This document shows, one piece after another, positions 1 through 10,869 of a DNA stretch of 64,000 nucleotides. The stretch lies in NCBI GenBank assembly GCA_032164245.1, contig JAVMKO010000003.1, positions 33,913,390 to 33,977,389 of the forward strand, given 5' to 3'. Below the pieces are notes generated by a model. That model had not been told where the DNA came from. It was given only the letters and a program-made list of their open reading frames with translations, and did no database searches. The stretch is from Sternotherus odoratus. Taxonomy: Eukaryota > Chordata > Testudines > Kinosternidae. The first letter of the stretch is position 1. Every line of letters begins with the position of its first letter. Position numbers and translations under genes: made by a program.

Positions 1-979
1 GCCAAAGTTTGTAGTGTAGGCATGGCCTCAGACTGGGAACCTTTCTAAAATACACATATGAATTGTCTGGAAATTTGCTGTGCCTCATGAAATCATAGGA
101 TAAGGCTAGGGATGCAAATATGGGGTCATTTGAGAAGGAGTTCCTAAGATACAGTCTCCAGAACACTTCCCCCACTCCTAACGCATTTCATTAGTTTCAC
201 AAATTCTAACAACTTTAAAACCTACTCTAGGCGTAAATCTGAAAATGAACTGTAACCATCCAGGAAACATCTGCTTCTGTCAAGCTGGGTGGTTGTTTGT
301 GTGTTTTTATTGTTTTTTTTAAAAATGTAATTTGAGTACAGCAGCTAGAAGCTGTTGAAACTATTTTTGGGTTCATCATAAGTGCAAGAGCAGGTGGGAA
401 TAATAGGGAAAGAGTGGTTTGACTCTGCAGTGAGAGATGGGGGGTATATGGGAGGGAAATAAATGGGAATGGATGGTAGGGAAGGGAAGAGGGGCTGAGA
501 GGCTTAGGTAAGTGAGAAGGAGTAGTGATTGGGGGAGTGGGATGAGAGAGGACAGGAGGGGTTAGAAAATAGCAGAGGTAGCAGAAGAAGGTGACGGTTT
601 AAGGATTGAAGGATGGTCAGACCTGAATTCTCCCCTTTCGCGTGTGTGCTGGGAATTGGGGGAGACCAGCCCCTCTGCCGGGGACTGAGCCCCCCTCCCT
701 GCCCTTCCATGTGAGCTGGGATGGGCGAGGGGGAATGAAAAGTAACACAAATTTAAACAGCTGCAGATTGCAGGGAATATTACTGTAGGAGGCTGCAAGC
801 ATTTTAATATAAATAAATCAGATAGAACCAAAGTGACTCAGACCTTTTGAGTACACAGCTTTCAATATAACATTTTTATACAAACCAAAAATAGCTCAAA
901 GCTTTTAGATATTGAATACATTATTTTTGTCCATGTAAATATTAGGATTCTTCCATTTTATAGACAGAATCAACTGCAA
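1..979. other. no gene recognised; AT-rich with a purine-rich tract
   Basis: I see no conserved coding frame or recognisable repeat here. Positions of about 405-590 are strongly purine-rich (G and A) on the plus strand. The short frames are low-complexity readings of that tract. Confidence 0.5.
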
Positions 980-1445
980 ATGGGTTTTTCCAGAACTCAC
1001 CATTTTTTAACCTTTCCTCACAGGTCAGGCTTTCCTAAGGCTTTTATTATTTTTGTTCTTTTCTTCTGGATTCTCCCCAGATTGTCTATGTCTTTCTTGG
1101 CATCCAACACTGGACACAACTCTCCAGCAGAGGCCTCACCAGTGCTGAGTAGAGTGGAACAATAAACTCCTGTGTCTTACCTACAACACTTTTGTTATTA
1201 CTCTCCAGAAAGATATTAGCCTTTTTTTGCAACTGTATCCTGATGTTGGCTCATATTCAATTTGTGATCAGTCTGCGGCTCATATTCAATAGTCCCTGCA
1301 TCCTTTTCTGTAGTATGATGCCTAGCCAGTTATTCCCTATTTTGTATTTGTAATTTGTTTTTTCTGTCCTAAGCATAGTCCTTAATAGGCTTTGTTCGCT
1401 TCCGTAATTTTTTTCTTACACAAGTTCCCTTACTAATTTTTATTA
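980..1445 (-). mobile_element. CR1 LINE fragment, internal 3' part
   Basis: Read on the minus strand this matches the CR1 segment after the reverse transcriptase domain: a stretch on adding lines to a tally of pre-existing copies (CTCAGCACTGGTGAGGCCTC-like), then the segment corresponding to CCAGTTCTGGGC and GTGGACAAATTGGAGA in the other CR1 of this window at 58.5 kb. Both ends are missing, so it is an old internal fragment. The same segment in the plus orientation at 58.4-58.6 kb supports the call from inside the window. Confidence 0.75.
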
Positions 1446-3164
1446 TTAGTTTAATTAGATTAAATGCTTCAGGAAAATAGGAGCTTTATGAACAAAAAGA
1501 AATCACAGTTAATAAAAGACTCACCAGGGGCACACCAGGGGGTGAATCTGCACATTAGTTACAAGGGGCACAATATATTATTTAAACAATGATCAACATT
1601 AATATATCTATTCATTTAACAAGTATATTTTAATATATTCAAGTTTTTGGTATGCTTAAAATATAGTCCCTCCCCACGCACCACCACCAGATACACACAC
1701 ACACACACACTTTTTAATACTCATGAAAGGAGTCTGACTGAAAGCACTGGGGAATGAAGAACTCTTATTCACAGAACATATGCACGCTGAGTGGACAAAA
1801 TACATTTGCACAATGAACCAACAATGTGCATGAACTTTGTCTTGAGAATGAAAGCGTAATTCAATATCTATCACCATTCTGTCCTTGTTCTCTCTGTTGG
1901 GACTGCTAAAAATGGTGTTACTTGTGATGTGTTTTTTTTACACCTATCCATTATCAAGTGGGACCAACAACTCATTATATATAGTCACTGAACAGGGACC
2001 TATTAAGATGTATAGAAATTTCTGACTTAGGCTGGATTCAAACCAGAGATTTCCTTTATCTTTAACAAGACTCTTTTTTAGAATGAAATAAAGGTTGAGG
2101 TGAAAGGATCTTTATCGCATCTCCAGTGCCTGGAATGCTTCATCCAGCCTCTTCTTCATTACTTCTTCTTCTACATTTTGTCAGTAAATGTAGTGTTCAT
2201 TAAAGTACAGGAGTAACAGCACTGCCTGAGCCAAGCATACTACATGCATGAACTGTGCAAGATTCCTAACATCTTGTTTTTTGACCTGCAAACAGGCTTG
2301 CTATTCCATTCCACTTTTCTTGTGCAGAGCCTGCCAAACATGTCAAATGATGGAATGTTTTTTTCTAAAGTGGAAAAAAAGAAGACTATGGTGAGACTAC
2401 CCACCTAATTTCCACTGCTATTGAGCTTATTTTTAAATCTAGGTTTCCTGAGATGACAGAGGTATTTCTAAAACAAATTCCAAGTACACTTGAGAAACGG
2501 TGCACAGCTCATTTGAACTGTCAGTTTCTTCAATATAATATCCTCCTCTAAAATTAAGTACACATCATTATTTCTCAAAAGGAAACATTTCGAAAGTAGC
2601 TCCTTCCACTCTTTCTTCAAAGTTGGCTAGTCAGTCATCTAAATCAGCAGTAATGTTGTCCTAATGGAAAAATAAAAGGTTATGCAACTTTGCTGTTCAG
2701 TTCGCCCAAGCATTCAGTTAGTAGCCTAATAGTAGCAAAGCTATTTGCATAATATGTTCTGCAGCAGTTTAATTCTGAAGACACAAACACACATACACAC
2801 ACACACACATGACCAAACTGCACATGTTAGGCACAATCCCGCACTGAGGGCAGAGCTGAGCTGCACCTTCCAAAAAGGTAACATTGTTCCGTCAGACTAG
2901 TTTTGAGAATTTAGGTAATAAGAATTAAAATAAATAAAAAAGAATAAAATTCCCGCAACCACATCCAGTCCTAGTGAAGCACAGTTTATACTGATAGCCA
3001 TCTCTAATGACTTAGCTATATAAACACACCACTCTGAATGATTGCTTCTCGTATGTATTTAATTTTAGTTAATGTTCACTAAAGCCAGACTTACCAAATG
3101 AATAACTTTCTAAATTAATGCAATTTTACGAATGTGGTAGTGTTAGAAAAAATATCTTTGTGTA
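1446..3164. other. no gene recognised; two short CA microsatellites
   Basis: AT-rich sequence without a recognisable gene. It holds (AC)n at about 1692-1710 and an imperfect (CA)n at about 2781-2809. Confidence 0.5.
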
Positions 3165-3435
3165 TCTATATATATAAAAGTCAAGTGGTGTATGTATGTA
3201 TGTACGTATGACAGCGAACTCCTCCCGCACCGTTTGAGCCAGAGACTTGAAATTTGGTACAGTGATGGGTATTAGGGTCTAGATGCTGGTAAGGGTCGAA
3301 AAATTTTCGGATCTCACCTCTGACGCCCCCCAGGGGCGAAAGTCTTTCAGGGCCAATCACATCGGCTGGGCGGTTAGGTGGTGATGATGTCATAATACCC
3401 CCCTCCAACAGACACCTCACTCGCTCAGCTCACCC

Positions 3436-3712
3436 CTCCCTCCTCCAACGGAACCCCGGAGATCCCTCAGTTCTCTGCCTCTCAACCCCTCCCAACAGAA
3501 CCCCGGAGATCCCTCAGTTCTCTGCCCCTCCCCCCTCCCAACGGAACCCCGGAGATCCCTCAGTTCTCTGCCCCTCCCCCCTCCCAACGGAACCCCGGAG
3601 ATCCCTCAGTTCTCTGCCCCTCCCCTCTCCCAACGGAACCCCGGAGATCCCTCAGTTCTCTGCCCCTTCCCCCTCCCAACGGAACCCCGGAGATCCCTCA
3701 GCTCTGTGCCCC
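3436..3712 (+). repeat. minisatellite of about 46 bp inside Helitron 1
   Basis: Six units contain the shared core CCCCGGAGATCCCTCAG followed by TTCTCTGCCCCTCCCC. The last unit is diverged. The same array, also with about six units, lies at the same place in Helitron 2, so it was present before the two copies separated. Confidence 0.8.
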
Positions 3713-3775
3713 CCCCCCACCTGCGAAGGTCCCCGGAATCCCTCAGCTCTGGCCCCTCCCCCCCACGACGGATCC

Positions 3776-4530
3776 GAGTTGGGTTTGGTGGGACGGTAAG
3801 TGAGGTGGGGGTGTCGGGTTTGCTCAGGGGGTGAGGTGGGGGTGTCGGGTTTGATCGGGGGTCAGGTGGGGGTGTCGGGTTTGGTCGGGGGGTAAGTGAG
3901 CCGGGGGGTGTCGGGGTTGGGCTGGGGGGCTGGGAAGGTGTCGGGTTGGGTGCCCAGACCAAACCCGACACCCCCCCGGCTCACTTACCCTCCGACCAAA
4001 CCCGACACTCCCACCTCACCCCCCCAAGCAAACCCGACACCCCCACCTCACACCCCCACCAACCGCAACACCCCCTGACCAACCCCAACACCCACACCTC
4101 ACCCCTCACCCACCCCGACACCTTCCCACTCCCCCAGACCAAACCCGACACCCCCCGGTTCACTTACCCCCCGACCGAACCCGACAACCCCACCTCACCC
4201 CCCCCACCAACCGCAAAACCCCCTGTCCAACCCCAACACCCACACCTCACCCCTCACCCACCCCGACAACTTCCCTACCCCCCAGACCAAACCCGACACT
4301 CCCCCCCCCCCCCCCCGGCTCACGGTGCACTGTGTAGCACACAGATTATTAAATACACTGTTTGGTCGGCGGGCGAGGTGGGGGTGTCGGGTTTGCTCAG
4401 GGGGTCAGGTGGGGGTGTCGGGTTTGGTTGGGGGGTAAGTGAGCCGGGGGGGGGTGTCGGGGTTGGTCGGGGGGGTGGGAAGGTGTGGGTGTTGGGGTTG
4501 GTCAGGGGGTGTCAACTGTCTGCCCCCTCC
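3776..4530. repeat. alternating G-rich / C-rich inverted blocks inside Helitron 1
   Basis: The plus strand is G-rich (GGTGAGGTGGGGGTGTCGGG type units) at about 3776-3955, C-rich (CCAAACCCGACACCCCC type units) at about 3956-4320, and G-rich again at about 4370-4530. The blocks are reverse complements of one another, so they can pair, and the G runs suit quadruplex formation. Confidence 0.8.
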
Positions 4531-4572
4531 CCACCTCTGACTGACCCGAGCAACGCCGGGCACTTATGCTAG

Positions 4573-6004
4573 TAAAGAAATATAATTTTTCCACAGACAA
4601 CTGAAAGCCATTTTCACATATATTCCATTCAATTTGGATTCCCATTAATAATGGGTATTACTATAAAGGCACAGAAACACGTTTCAGCACTCATGAATGC
4701 AGAGACTTCTCCCTGCTAGAATAGACACCCAAGTGGGGATGAGAAAGGGTGTGACAAGGCAGGATCACTGCCCAATCTTGCAGAAAACACATGCTGCATC
4801 CTCTTAATGGGTGGGTACTGTATATTCTCTCTGCCCTCCAGTGGACTCTATGGGGCATTTTCATGGCACACATTTTGCTGATTTTTTTCCTTGTTTCTTT
4901 GTTGCTGGCACAGGTGTTATTAAAAATCATCAGAAAACAGAGAATCTGGACAAGTTTGAGGCATCTCCAAATTCAAATACACTGGCAATCTGGCCCACTT
5001 TAATGAACATGTCCTCTTCCAGCAACAAATGTATTACTCCTTCTTGGGTATTTTCCATACATGCAGTTATATTTGTTTGATTATAGCCAAATCTTTTTAT
5101 TTTCTGAATCTCTTTCACATATGGCATTCCCAGTAAAGAGGACCATATAATCATATATATAATCTTAAACTTCCAAATAATGAGTTGGGTTAATTTCATA
5201 CTGTTTTCATTTCTCAATAAAAACATTGACTATAGAAATGTATTATACTAATAAAAATGAAGCTATCACATGCAGTAAAATTTAATAACATCATTAAGAT
5301 TAAAAATATAATGAGAACAGCAATGGCTCAAATTAGCTTCACTTTCTAAGATAAAATAAGAATTACAAAATGCTGCAAAACCAACATCCTTCGGATAGTC
5401 TCAAAACTGGAATCACTTCTGTGGTGCTAGCAGCTAGCTGTGCTCAGGTCAGGAGCTCAAGGTAATGTTAAGTGTCTCTGTTTACTTGTCTGTTGAATGT
5501 TAATGTTATTGAAGACACTTGTCTGTAACCAGCTGAATGCTGCTTACATTATATATGTATCCTGTTTAATGTGTACTAACGTAAGTACATTAACCTTTTG
5601 TTTCAAGGTCCTTTTTCATGTTTGTATCCTTAATTAACCTTAAGATCAAAGATGTGTATACACTGCATGAAATTAATGATTACCCATATTGTTTTCACTT
5701 ATCTATTCCTTTAATAATGAATGGCTGGTAATTGCCTTATGTAAATCAGTGTAACTGGATTACTTGTGTACGCATGGGTAGTAGAAGGTTAACTTCAAAG
5801 AGGGGTTCCTTGTTTCTTCCACAATGGGAAATCTATGGACACATGCTGGGCTAAGGACAATTACTAGGCTATCTTCAACTATAAGAGAGAACATGAGTGA
5901 TTATGCACCTTTGATCCATCTGAATGCTGACACGGGGGTTCTAGATGCAGTGACAAAAGTCCCCAAAAAGCCATTTGGGGAAGTCCTGAGGAACTCCTGA
6001 AGAC
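4573..6004. other. no gene recognised
   Basis: AT-rich sequence. I see no conserved frame, RNA gene or repeat that I can name. Confidence 0.5.
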
Positions 6005-6292
6005 TCTAAGGGCCAGTGCTTGATGTATCAGGAATCGATTTATCACGTCTCATCTAGACGCAATATATCGATCCCTGAACACGCTCTCCTTCGACTCTGG
6101 AACTCCATCTTGGCAAGAGGAAGAAGCAAAGTCGATGGGGGAACAGCAGTAGTCAACTTGCTGCCATGGGGACGGCCAGGTAAGTCAACCTAAGATACTG
6201 CGACTTCAGCTATGCTATTGGCATAGCTGAAGTTGCGTATTGTAGGTCGACAACTACCCCCCTCCCCCAGTATAGCCCAGCCCTAAGAGACT
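6005..6292. mobile_element. degenerate palindromic MITE
   Basis: It contains paired inverted motifs: AATCGATTTATCACGTCT against AGACGCAATATATCGAT, and CTTCAGCTATGC against GCATAGCTGAAG. It ends in an AGTATAGCCCAGCCC-like terminus. This resembles a common turtle MITE with AATCGATTTATCG hairpins. The class is uncertain and the edges are approximate. Confidence 0.55.
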
Positions 6293-6327
6293 TGCAGATT
6301 ATTACATCTCTGCTATCATTTGGACTA

Positions 6328-6464
6328 AAAAGAACAGTAGTACTTGTGGCACCTTAGAGACTAACAAATTTATTTCAGCATAAGTTTTTTGTTAGTCTCT
6401 AAGGTGCCACAAGTACTCCTGTTCCCTTTACAGATACAGACTAACACGACTGCTACTCTGAAAT
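6328..6464 (+). mobile_element. fold-back copy of a Penelope-like element 3' end
   Basis: The right part carries the family 3' end in the plus orientation (GTTAGTCTCTAAGGTGCCAC to ACTAACACGACTGC). The left part (from GTGGCACCTTAGAGACTAAC) is the inverted copy of the same segment, so the insertion is a near-perfect hairpin. It is flanked by a 14-15 bp target duplication: CTATCATTTGGACTA at 6313-6327 and CTATCATTGGACTA at 6465-6478. A duplication of that length points to retroposition, not to DNA transposition. The family is assigned through the copy at 21634-22224, which still has its endonuclease code. Confidence 0.8.
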
Positions 6465-6715
6465 CTATCATTGGACTATAACTCTAATTCACCTGTAATG
6501 TAGTTTATCTGCTTTAACCACAATAATTTTCTCTCTCTTCTTAATTAGCCAATAAATCTATAGTTTAGTTACCAAAGGATTGGCTATAGCTTTGTCTTTG
6601 GTGTAATCTGAAGTATACCTTGACCTGGGGGTAAGTGACTGTCCCTCTGCGTCTGGAAGTAACTTAATATGTGGTGAATTTTGGTTTGAATAAACTTTCT
6701 TCAGAAGACCAAGTA

Positions 6716-6880
6716 TCAGAGGGGTAGCCGTGTTAGTCTGTATCCACAAAAACAATGAGGAGTCCAGTGGCACTAAAGTATGGCAGATTTCATCTGAAGA
6801 AGTGGGTTTTTTACTCATGAAAGCTTATGCCTGAATAAATCTTTTCGTCATTAAGGTGCCACAGTACTCCTCATTGTCAT
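6716..6880 (+). mobile_element. fold-back copy of a Penelope-like element 3' end
   Basis: It begins with the inverted 3' terminus (CAGAGGGGTAGCCGTGTTAG on the plus strand) and then switches to the plus orientation from about 6780. It runs through the hammerhead-like block and ends near GTACTCCTCATTG. The two parts overlap by about 50 bp and can pair. Only a weak flanking match (AGACCA) is visible, so no target duplication is claimed. Confidence 0.7.
6794..6832 (+). ncRNA. degenerate hammerhead-ribozyme-like core
   Basis: CTGAAGA is followed by a helix (GTGGG pairing with CTCAT, two G-U pairs), then GAAA, then GCTTATGC, which can form a two-pair helix III. The base after helix III is C where the fold needs U, so this copy is probably inactive. 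Penelope-like elements of other animals are known to carry hammerhead motifs; activity here is not shown. Confidence 0.45.
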
Positions 6881-7294
6881 TAGACCAGTTTGTCTGGGTG
6901 GCAAAGACAGGCTGGGATGTCTAAGGATGACTACCTGTGCCTCCATAATAAGCCTAATGTAGTAATTCAGGAGTGCACTTTTGTGACTGGCTTGGTATCT
7001 GCCTTTTTTCTGACAGTCTGACCTGAGTTGGGCACTCCTAGATGTGAGCCACTCCAGGCAGCCTGACATTGGACAATTTCCTCTTCCTTGGCTATCACAC
7101 TAACACTATCCTAAAACATTAATTTTACTACCTGCAGCACCACATACCTGACCCTGACCCACTTTACAGAATTGATGTTTTCTATAAGAAAGTTGCACTA
7201 ACAAGTTTTTTGCCTGTTTGTGTTTTGCTCTTACATCGATTCCTTAAACATTCTAGTCATTGTAAGCTCTTCAGGACATAGAGCATGATCTTAT

Positions 7295-8322
7295 TTATTT
7301 ATTTTTTTTTAAATCGCCCAGCCTCCCAGCCCTTATATACAGACTTGGGAGTGTTTGGGGCGTGGCCTCCAGCTGGGCCCACTCCCCAATCAGGCCTGAG
7401 CCTGCCAGCTCTCGGCCTCAAACCCCCTTCCTTCTATTTGGTTACCCGAGAAGTGGGCGGGCCTAGGCCCGCCCATAACTAAAGTCCCTCCCCCAGCCTG
7501 GCGGGAGGGACACTAGGCCCGGGGCCAACTAAATACGGGGGGCAACTAATGACAAAAAGGCAGGGGAGTGCGTGAAGGTCATAGGTTCAAAACAAGGGTA
7601 CAGGATGGGGACACCGAGCAGAGAACCCCGCACAGCGCCCACTGCTCCGCGAAGCTATCGAGGGAGCCAGTGGACGCTGCCCAGTGGAACTCTGCCCAGA
7701 TGCGTGACTGGAGAAGTGACCTGAGGTAGGCCCCACAGTCGCAGCGTACCCCCTCGTCTAGCATCCTCCTCCTGGTCTTATAGATGGCGACTTTAGCAAG
7801 CGCCAGGAGGAGGTTGACGAGGAGGTCTCGCGACTTTGTGGGGCCACGGATAGGGTGCCCAAAAAGAAAAAGGTGTGGGGAAAAGTGCAGCCAGAACCTC
7901 AATAAGAGGTTCTGGAGGAGCCGGAATAGGGGCTGCAGCCTGGCACACTCTAGATAGGCATGTGCCAGGTCCTCCCTCACACCGCAGAAAGGACAGGCGT
8001 CAGGAACGGGGAGGAACCGCGCCAAGTACACGCCCGTGCTCACGGCTCCGTGAAGGAGCCGCCAACTAATATCCCCGGCGGGCCGTTGGATCAAGGTGGA
8101 ATAGAAGCTGGCCCACCGGGGCTTCTCACCCTCCTCCGGTATTAGGTAGTCCCGCCACTTGGTATCGGGGCGGGACGCAATGGTGAGGAGATGAATCGTG
8201 TGGAGCACGAGCGTGTATAGCTGCTTCCTCGGCGCCGTTCGAAACGAGACCGGCAGCTGGTGTAAAATGTCTCTTATGGTGCTAAACTGATTTATACCAG
8301 CTGGGGATTCTGACCAGTAGAA
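7295..8322 (-). mobile_element. 5'-truncated Tx1-like LINE
   Basis: On the minus strand the insertion reads a C-terminal LINE frame, a GC-rich 3' UTR of about 265 bp (7313-7578) and an A-rich tail (plus-strand T-rich at 7295-7312). An 8-bp direct repeat, GATCTTAT, lies at 7287-7294 and 8323-8330. This fits a target-primed insertion that lost its 5' end. The GC content of about 58% contrasts with the AT-rich flanks. Confidence 0.8.
7579..8322 (-). pseudogene. C-terminal part of a Tx1-like LINE ORF2 (zinc-binding end)
   Basis: About 248 codons remain open up to the natural stop. The upstream methionine in the same frame lies in flanking DNA and is chance. The protein carries a zf-RVT-like zinc-binding motif (CPFCGVREDLAHAYLEC: C-x2-C, then H and C) that follows the reverse transcriptase domain in Tx1/R2-type LINEs. 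It also has the family strings ISWRLLHGAVSTGVYLARF and LLLALAKVAIYKTRRR. In a complete element this is the end of the endonuclease-RT protein that makes cDNA at the nicked target. Here the endonuclease and RT domains are missing, so it has no function of its own. The lack of any stop or frameshift suggests a fairly recent insertion. Confidence 0.75.
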
Positions 8323-8330
8323 GATCTTAT

Positions 8331-10201
8331 CTTCATATTGGTCTTTAGTATGCCAAGCACAAGGGAACTGTTCTGACTGGGCCATCTGAGTGTTACTGAA
8401 ATATAATTACTAAATTATAATTAATACAAATAATAAAGAGTAATAGAAAGCTTCTGACCAATACAATCGTGTAAAAAATCTGACTCAAATAATGACTTCT
8501 TAAAACAAGACAGATGCCTAAGGCAACCACCAGAAAATGTTGAATACTATTTTTACTTTCCCACTATCATGCCAGTCACCTGTAGGGGTTCTGAAAAAGC
8601 CATGCTAAAACTGGGAGTAATGGAAGTGATTCAGCAAAGCATTATTATACTGGCATCTGGTAGCACTGCTACAGTAAAAGGTTTGTCGCTATTTGTCTTT
8701 CATTATACATATGCTCAGATTCCCTGATGGTTTATAACTCAGCAGTTCTAAATTGCAACAAGGATGTAAATTTGGTTGGACACAGCACTTGTGAAGTTTG
8801 CTAATCACTAACTATCTTAAATCACAAGTGAAATGAGTTCCTTGTTAATGTGTGCCTGCATCACATCACCACTGTGCAATATAGAAAGGTTTATAACAAT
8901 TGGCAGTTCCTTCTATTAAGAGGCCCACAACCGGAATACTAACTGAAGTGCTGTTAGTCAAGGAAGAGGTACATCGGCAGAGCACTTTAAGGCAAGCTTG
9001 CATGATAGGAGGATATAAATAAAGGTACTTCAGCCACTGTGAACAACTAAACCACTTCAGAAAAAATGTTAGGTACATATTGTTGTGAAACTTTTGGATC
9101 TTGGCTCATGTGCTGTGGTTACACGAGCACATGAGCATGATCAAAGCTTGGTGAGTTACATGGATTAAAAAGTTCTTTTCAACTTTTGAAAATGTGGTTA
9201 CAATACCATGTGACTTTCTTAAAAGAAGCACGATAACAACAAATTGAATGTCTCCTGTCTCCCTTCCAAACAAAATCAAGTAGCAGCTGCCAAATGCCAG
9301 CCTGCTCAGATTGCTAATGAGTTTTAAAATTCAGAGTATGACCGTTGCTCAGCAACTGATAAAAAATACCCATCACATGGAGTTAGAGTTAATATACAAG
9401 AGACCTTTACTGTTCATTCTCTAAAATCTTATGAAAAAAAAAAAGATTATCCAAAAAGAAAAAACCCCAAGCCCATTATTTTTTCAAGGAAATTTGCTTC
9501 TTGCTTTGTAGTGCCTTTCTGTTATTTGTTCTAATGCTCATGGATGTCATTCTCCAGGTGTCTGCAAAAGGTTCTTAAGGTTCTTCAATCACATTTCTTT
9601 TAGTTTGTGAATTTGAAATTCTATTTGATTAATTTGTGTGCTGACTATTTCAACAGGTATCAGAGCTGAAGGTGTTTTAAGCCTCGGGTACAGACCAATG
9701 CTGACAAACTGTTACAAAAGCAAAATGGTAAACCGTAGTCAGATATGGTAAAAAAGTGTCCCAGAGGAATTGGAAGCCCTAGTTTGTACTGCAGAGATGA
9801 GATACTAATTTCATTAACCAACACTATTTCTAAGGGCATGTTCACTCCACACCCCCAATAAATAAATAAAGATACCCACCCATGGCCAGGACAAGCAATA
9901 CTTAGTCCTGGATCTGTGATAGTTCCACTCTAATTAAAAATATCACAATCTTTCATGAACAAAAAAGTTATGGTGTATCTCAGCAGAACTAAACATAGAA
10001 GCTATATACCAATGGAAAGGGATTATTCTCCAGATCTCCAATAGCCTAAGCACTCACTTTTCCCCTGAAGAATTGAGATATATCAGACTTTAAAGTTGTG
10101 ACATTTTTATACTTCATAAAACTATTTTAGGTTGGTTTTGCCTGTCTTAATAGGCCTCTCTAAGCTCTGGCACTTGGTTTTACAGGTGAAAGGGTTTAAA
10201 A
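8331..10201. other. no gene recognised
   Basis: AT-rich sequence with an A run near 9433-9445 and a short AATA repeat near 9858-9872. No conserved frame is visible. Confidence 0.5.
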
Positions 10202-10486
10202 TCTATATATATAAAAGTCAAGTGGTGTATGTATGTGTGTATGTATGTATGTATGTACGTATGACTGCGAACTCCTCCCGCACCGTTTGAGCCAGAGACT
10301 TGAAATTTGGTACAGTGAGGGGTCTTGGGGTCTAGATGCTGGTAAGGGTCGAAAAATTTTCGGATCTCACCTCTGACACCCCCCAGGGGTGAAAGTCTTT
10401 CAGGGCCAATCACATCGGCTGGGCGGTTAGGTGGTGATGATGTCATAATACCCCCCTCCAACAGACACCTCACTCGCTCAGCTCAC

Positions 10487-10790
10487 CCCTCCCTCCTCCA
10501 ACGGAACCCCGGAGATCCCTCAGTTCTCTGCCCCTCAACCCCTCCCAACGGAATCCCGGAGATCCCTCAGTTCTCTGCCCCTCCCCCCTCCCAACGGAAC
10601 CCCGGAGATCCCTCAGTTCTCTGCCTCTCCCCCCTCCCAACGGAACCCCGGAGATCCCTCAGTTCTCTGCCCCTCCCCCCTCCCAACAGAACCCCAGAGA
10701 TCCCTCAGTTCTCTGCCCCTCCCCCCTCCCAACGGAACCCCGGAGAGCCCTCAGTTCTCTGCCCCTCCCACCTCAACCCCGGACTCCATA
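10487..10790 (+). repeat. minisatellite of about 46 bp inside Helitron 2
   Basis: About six units have the core CCGGAGATCCCTCAGTTCTC, matching the array in Helitron 1. Confidence 0.8.
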
Positions 10791-10869
10791 AGCTCTGTGC
10801 CCCCCCCCACCTGCGAAGGTCCCCGGAATCCCTTGGCTCTGGGCCCCCTCCCCCCCTGCGACGGATCTG

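Larger units (their letters stand above)
3165..4572 (+). mobile_element. non-autonomous Helitron, copy 1
   Basis: The element starts with TCTATATATATAAAAG directly after an A and ends with CTAG directly before a T, as Helitrons do when they insert between A and T without a target duplication. A hairpin, CCCGAGC-AAC-GCCGGG, lies 8 nt before the CTAG, the usual place for the Helitron 3' hairpin. A TATG microsatellite follows the 5' tip, then about 220 bp shared almost unchanged with the copy at 10202-11957. No Rep/helicase frame is present, so it must have moved in trans. The proline-rich open frames inside it are readings of the C-rich filling. Confidence 0.85.

Noticed and set aside
3606..4572. 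Proline/threonine-rich frames up to 208 codons
   Set aside because: They are translations of C-rich tandem units inside Helitron 1 and read equally well on both strands in several frames.
6328..6464. Tc1/mariner or hAT origin for the fold-back repeats
   Set aside because: The CAGAGGGGTAGCC end looks hAT-like, but target duplications of 11-15 bp, one-ended truncation and linkage to a GIY-YIG frame favour Penelope-like retroposition.
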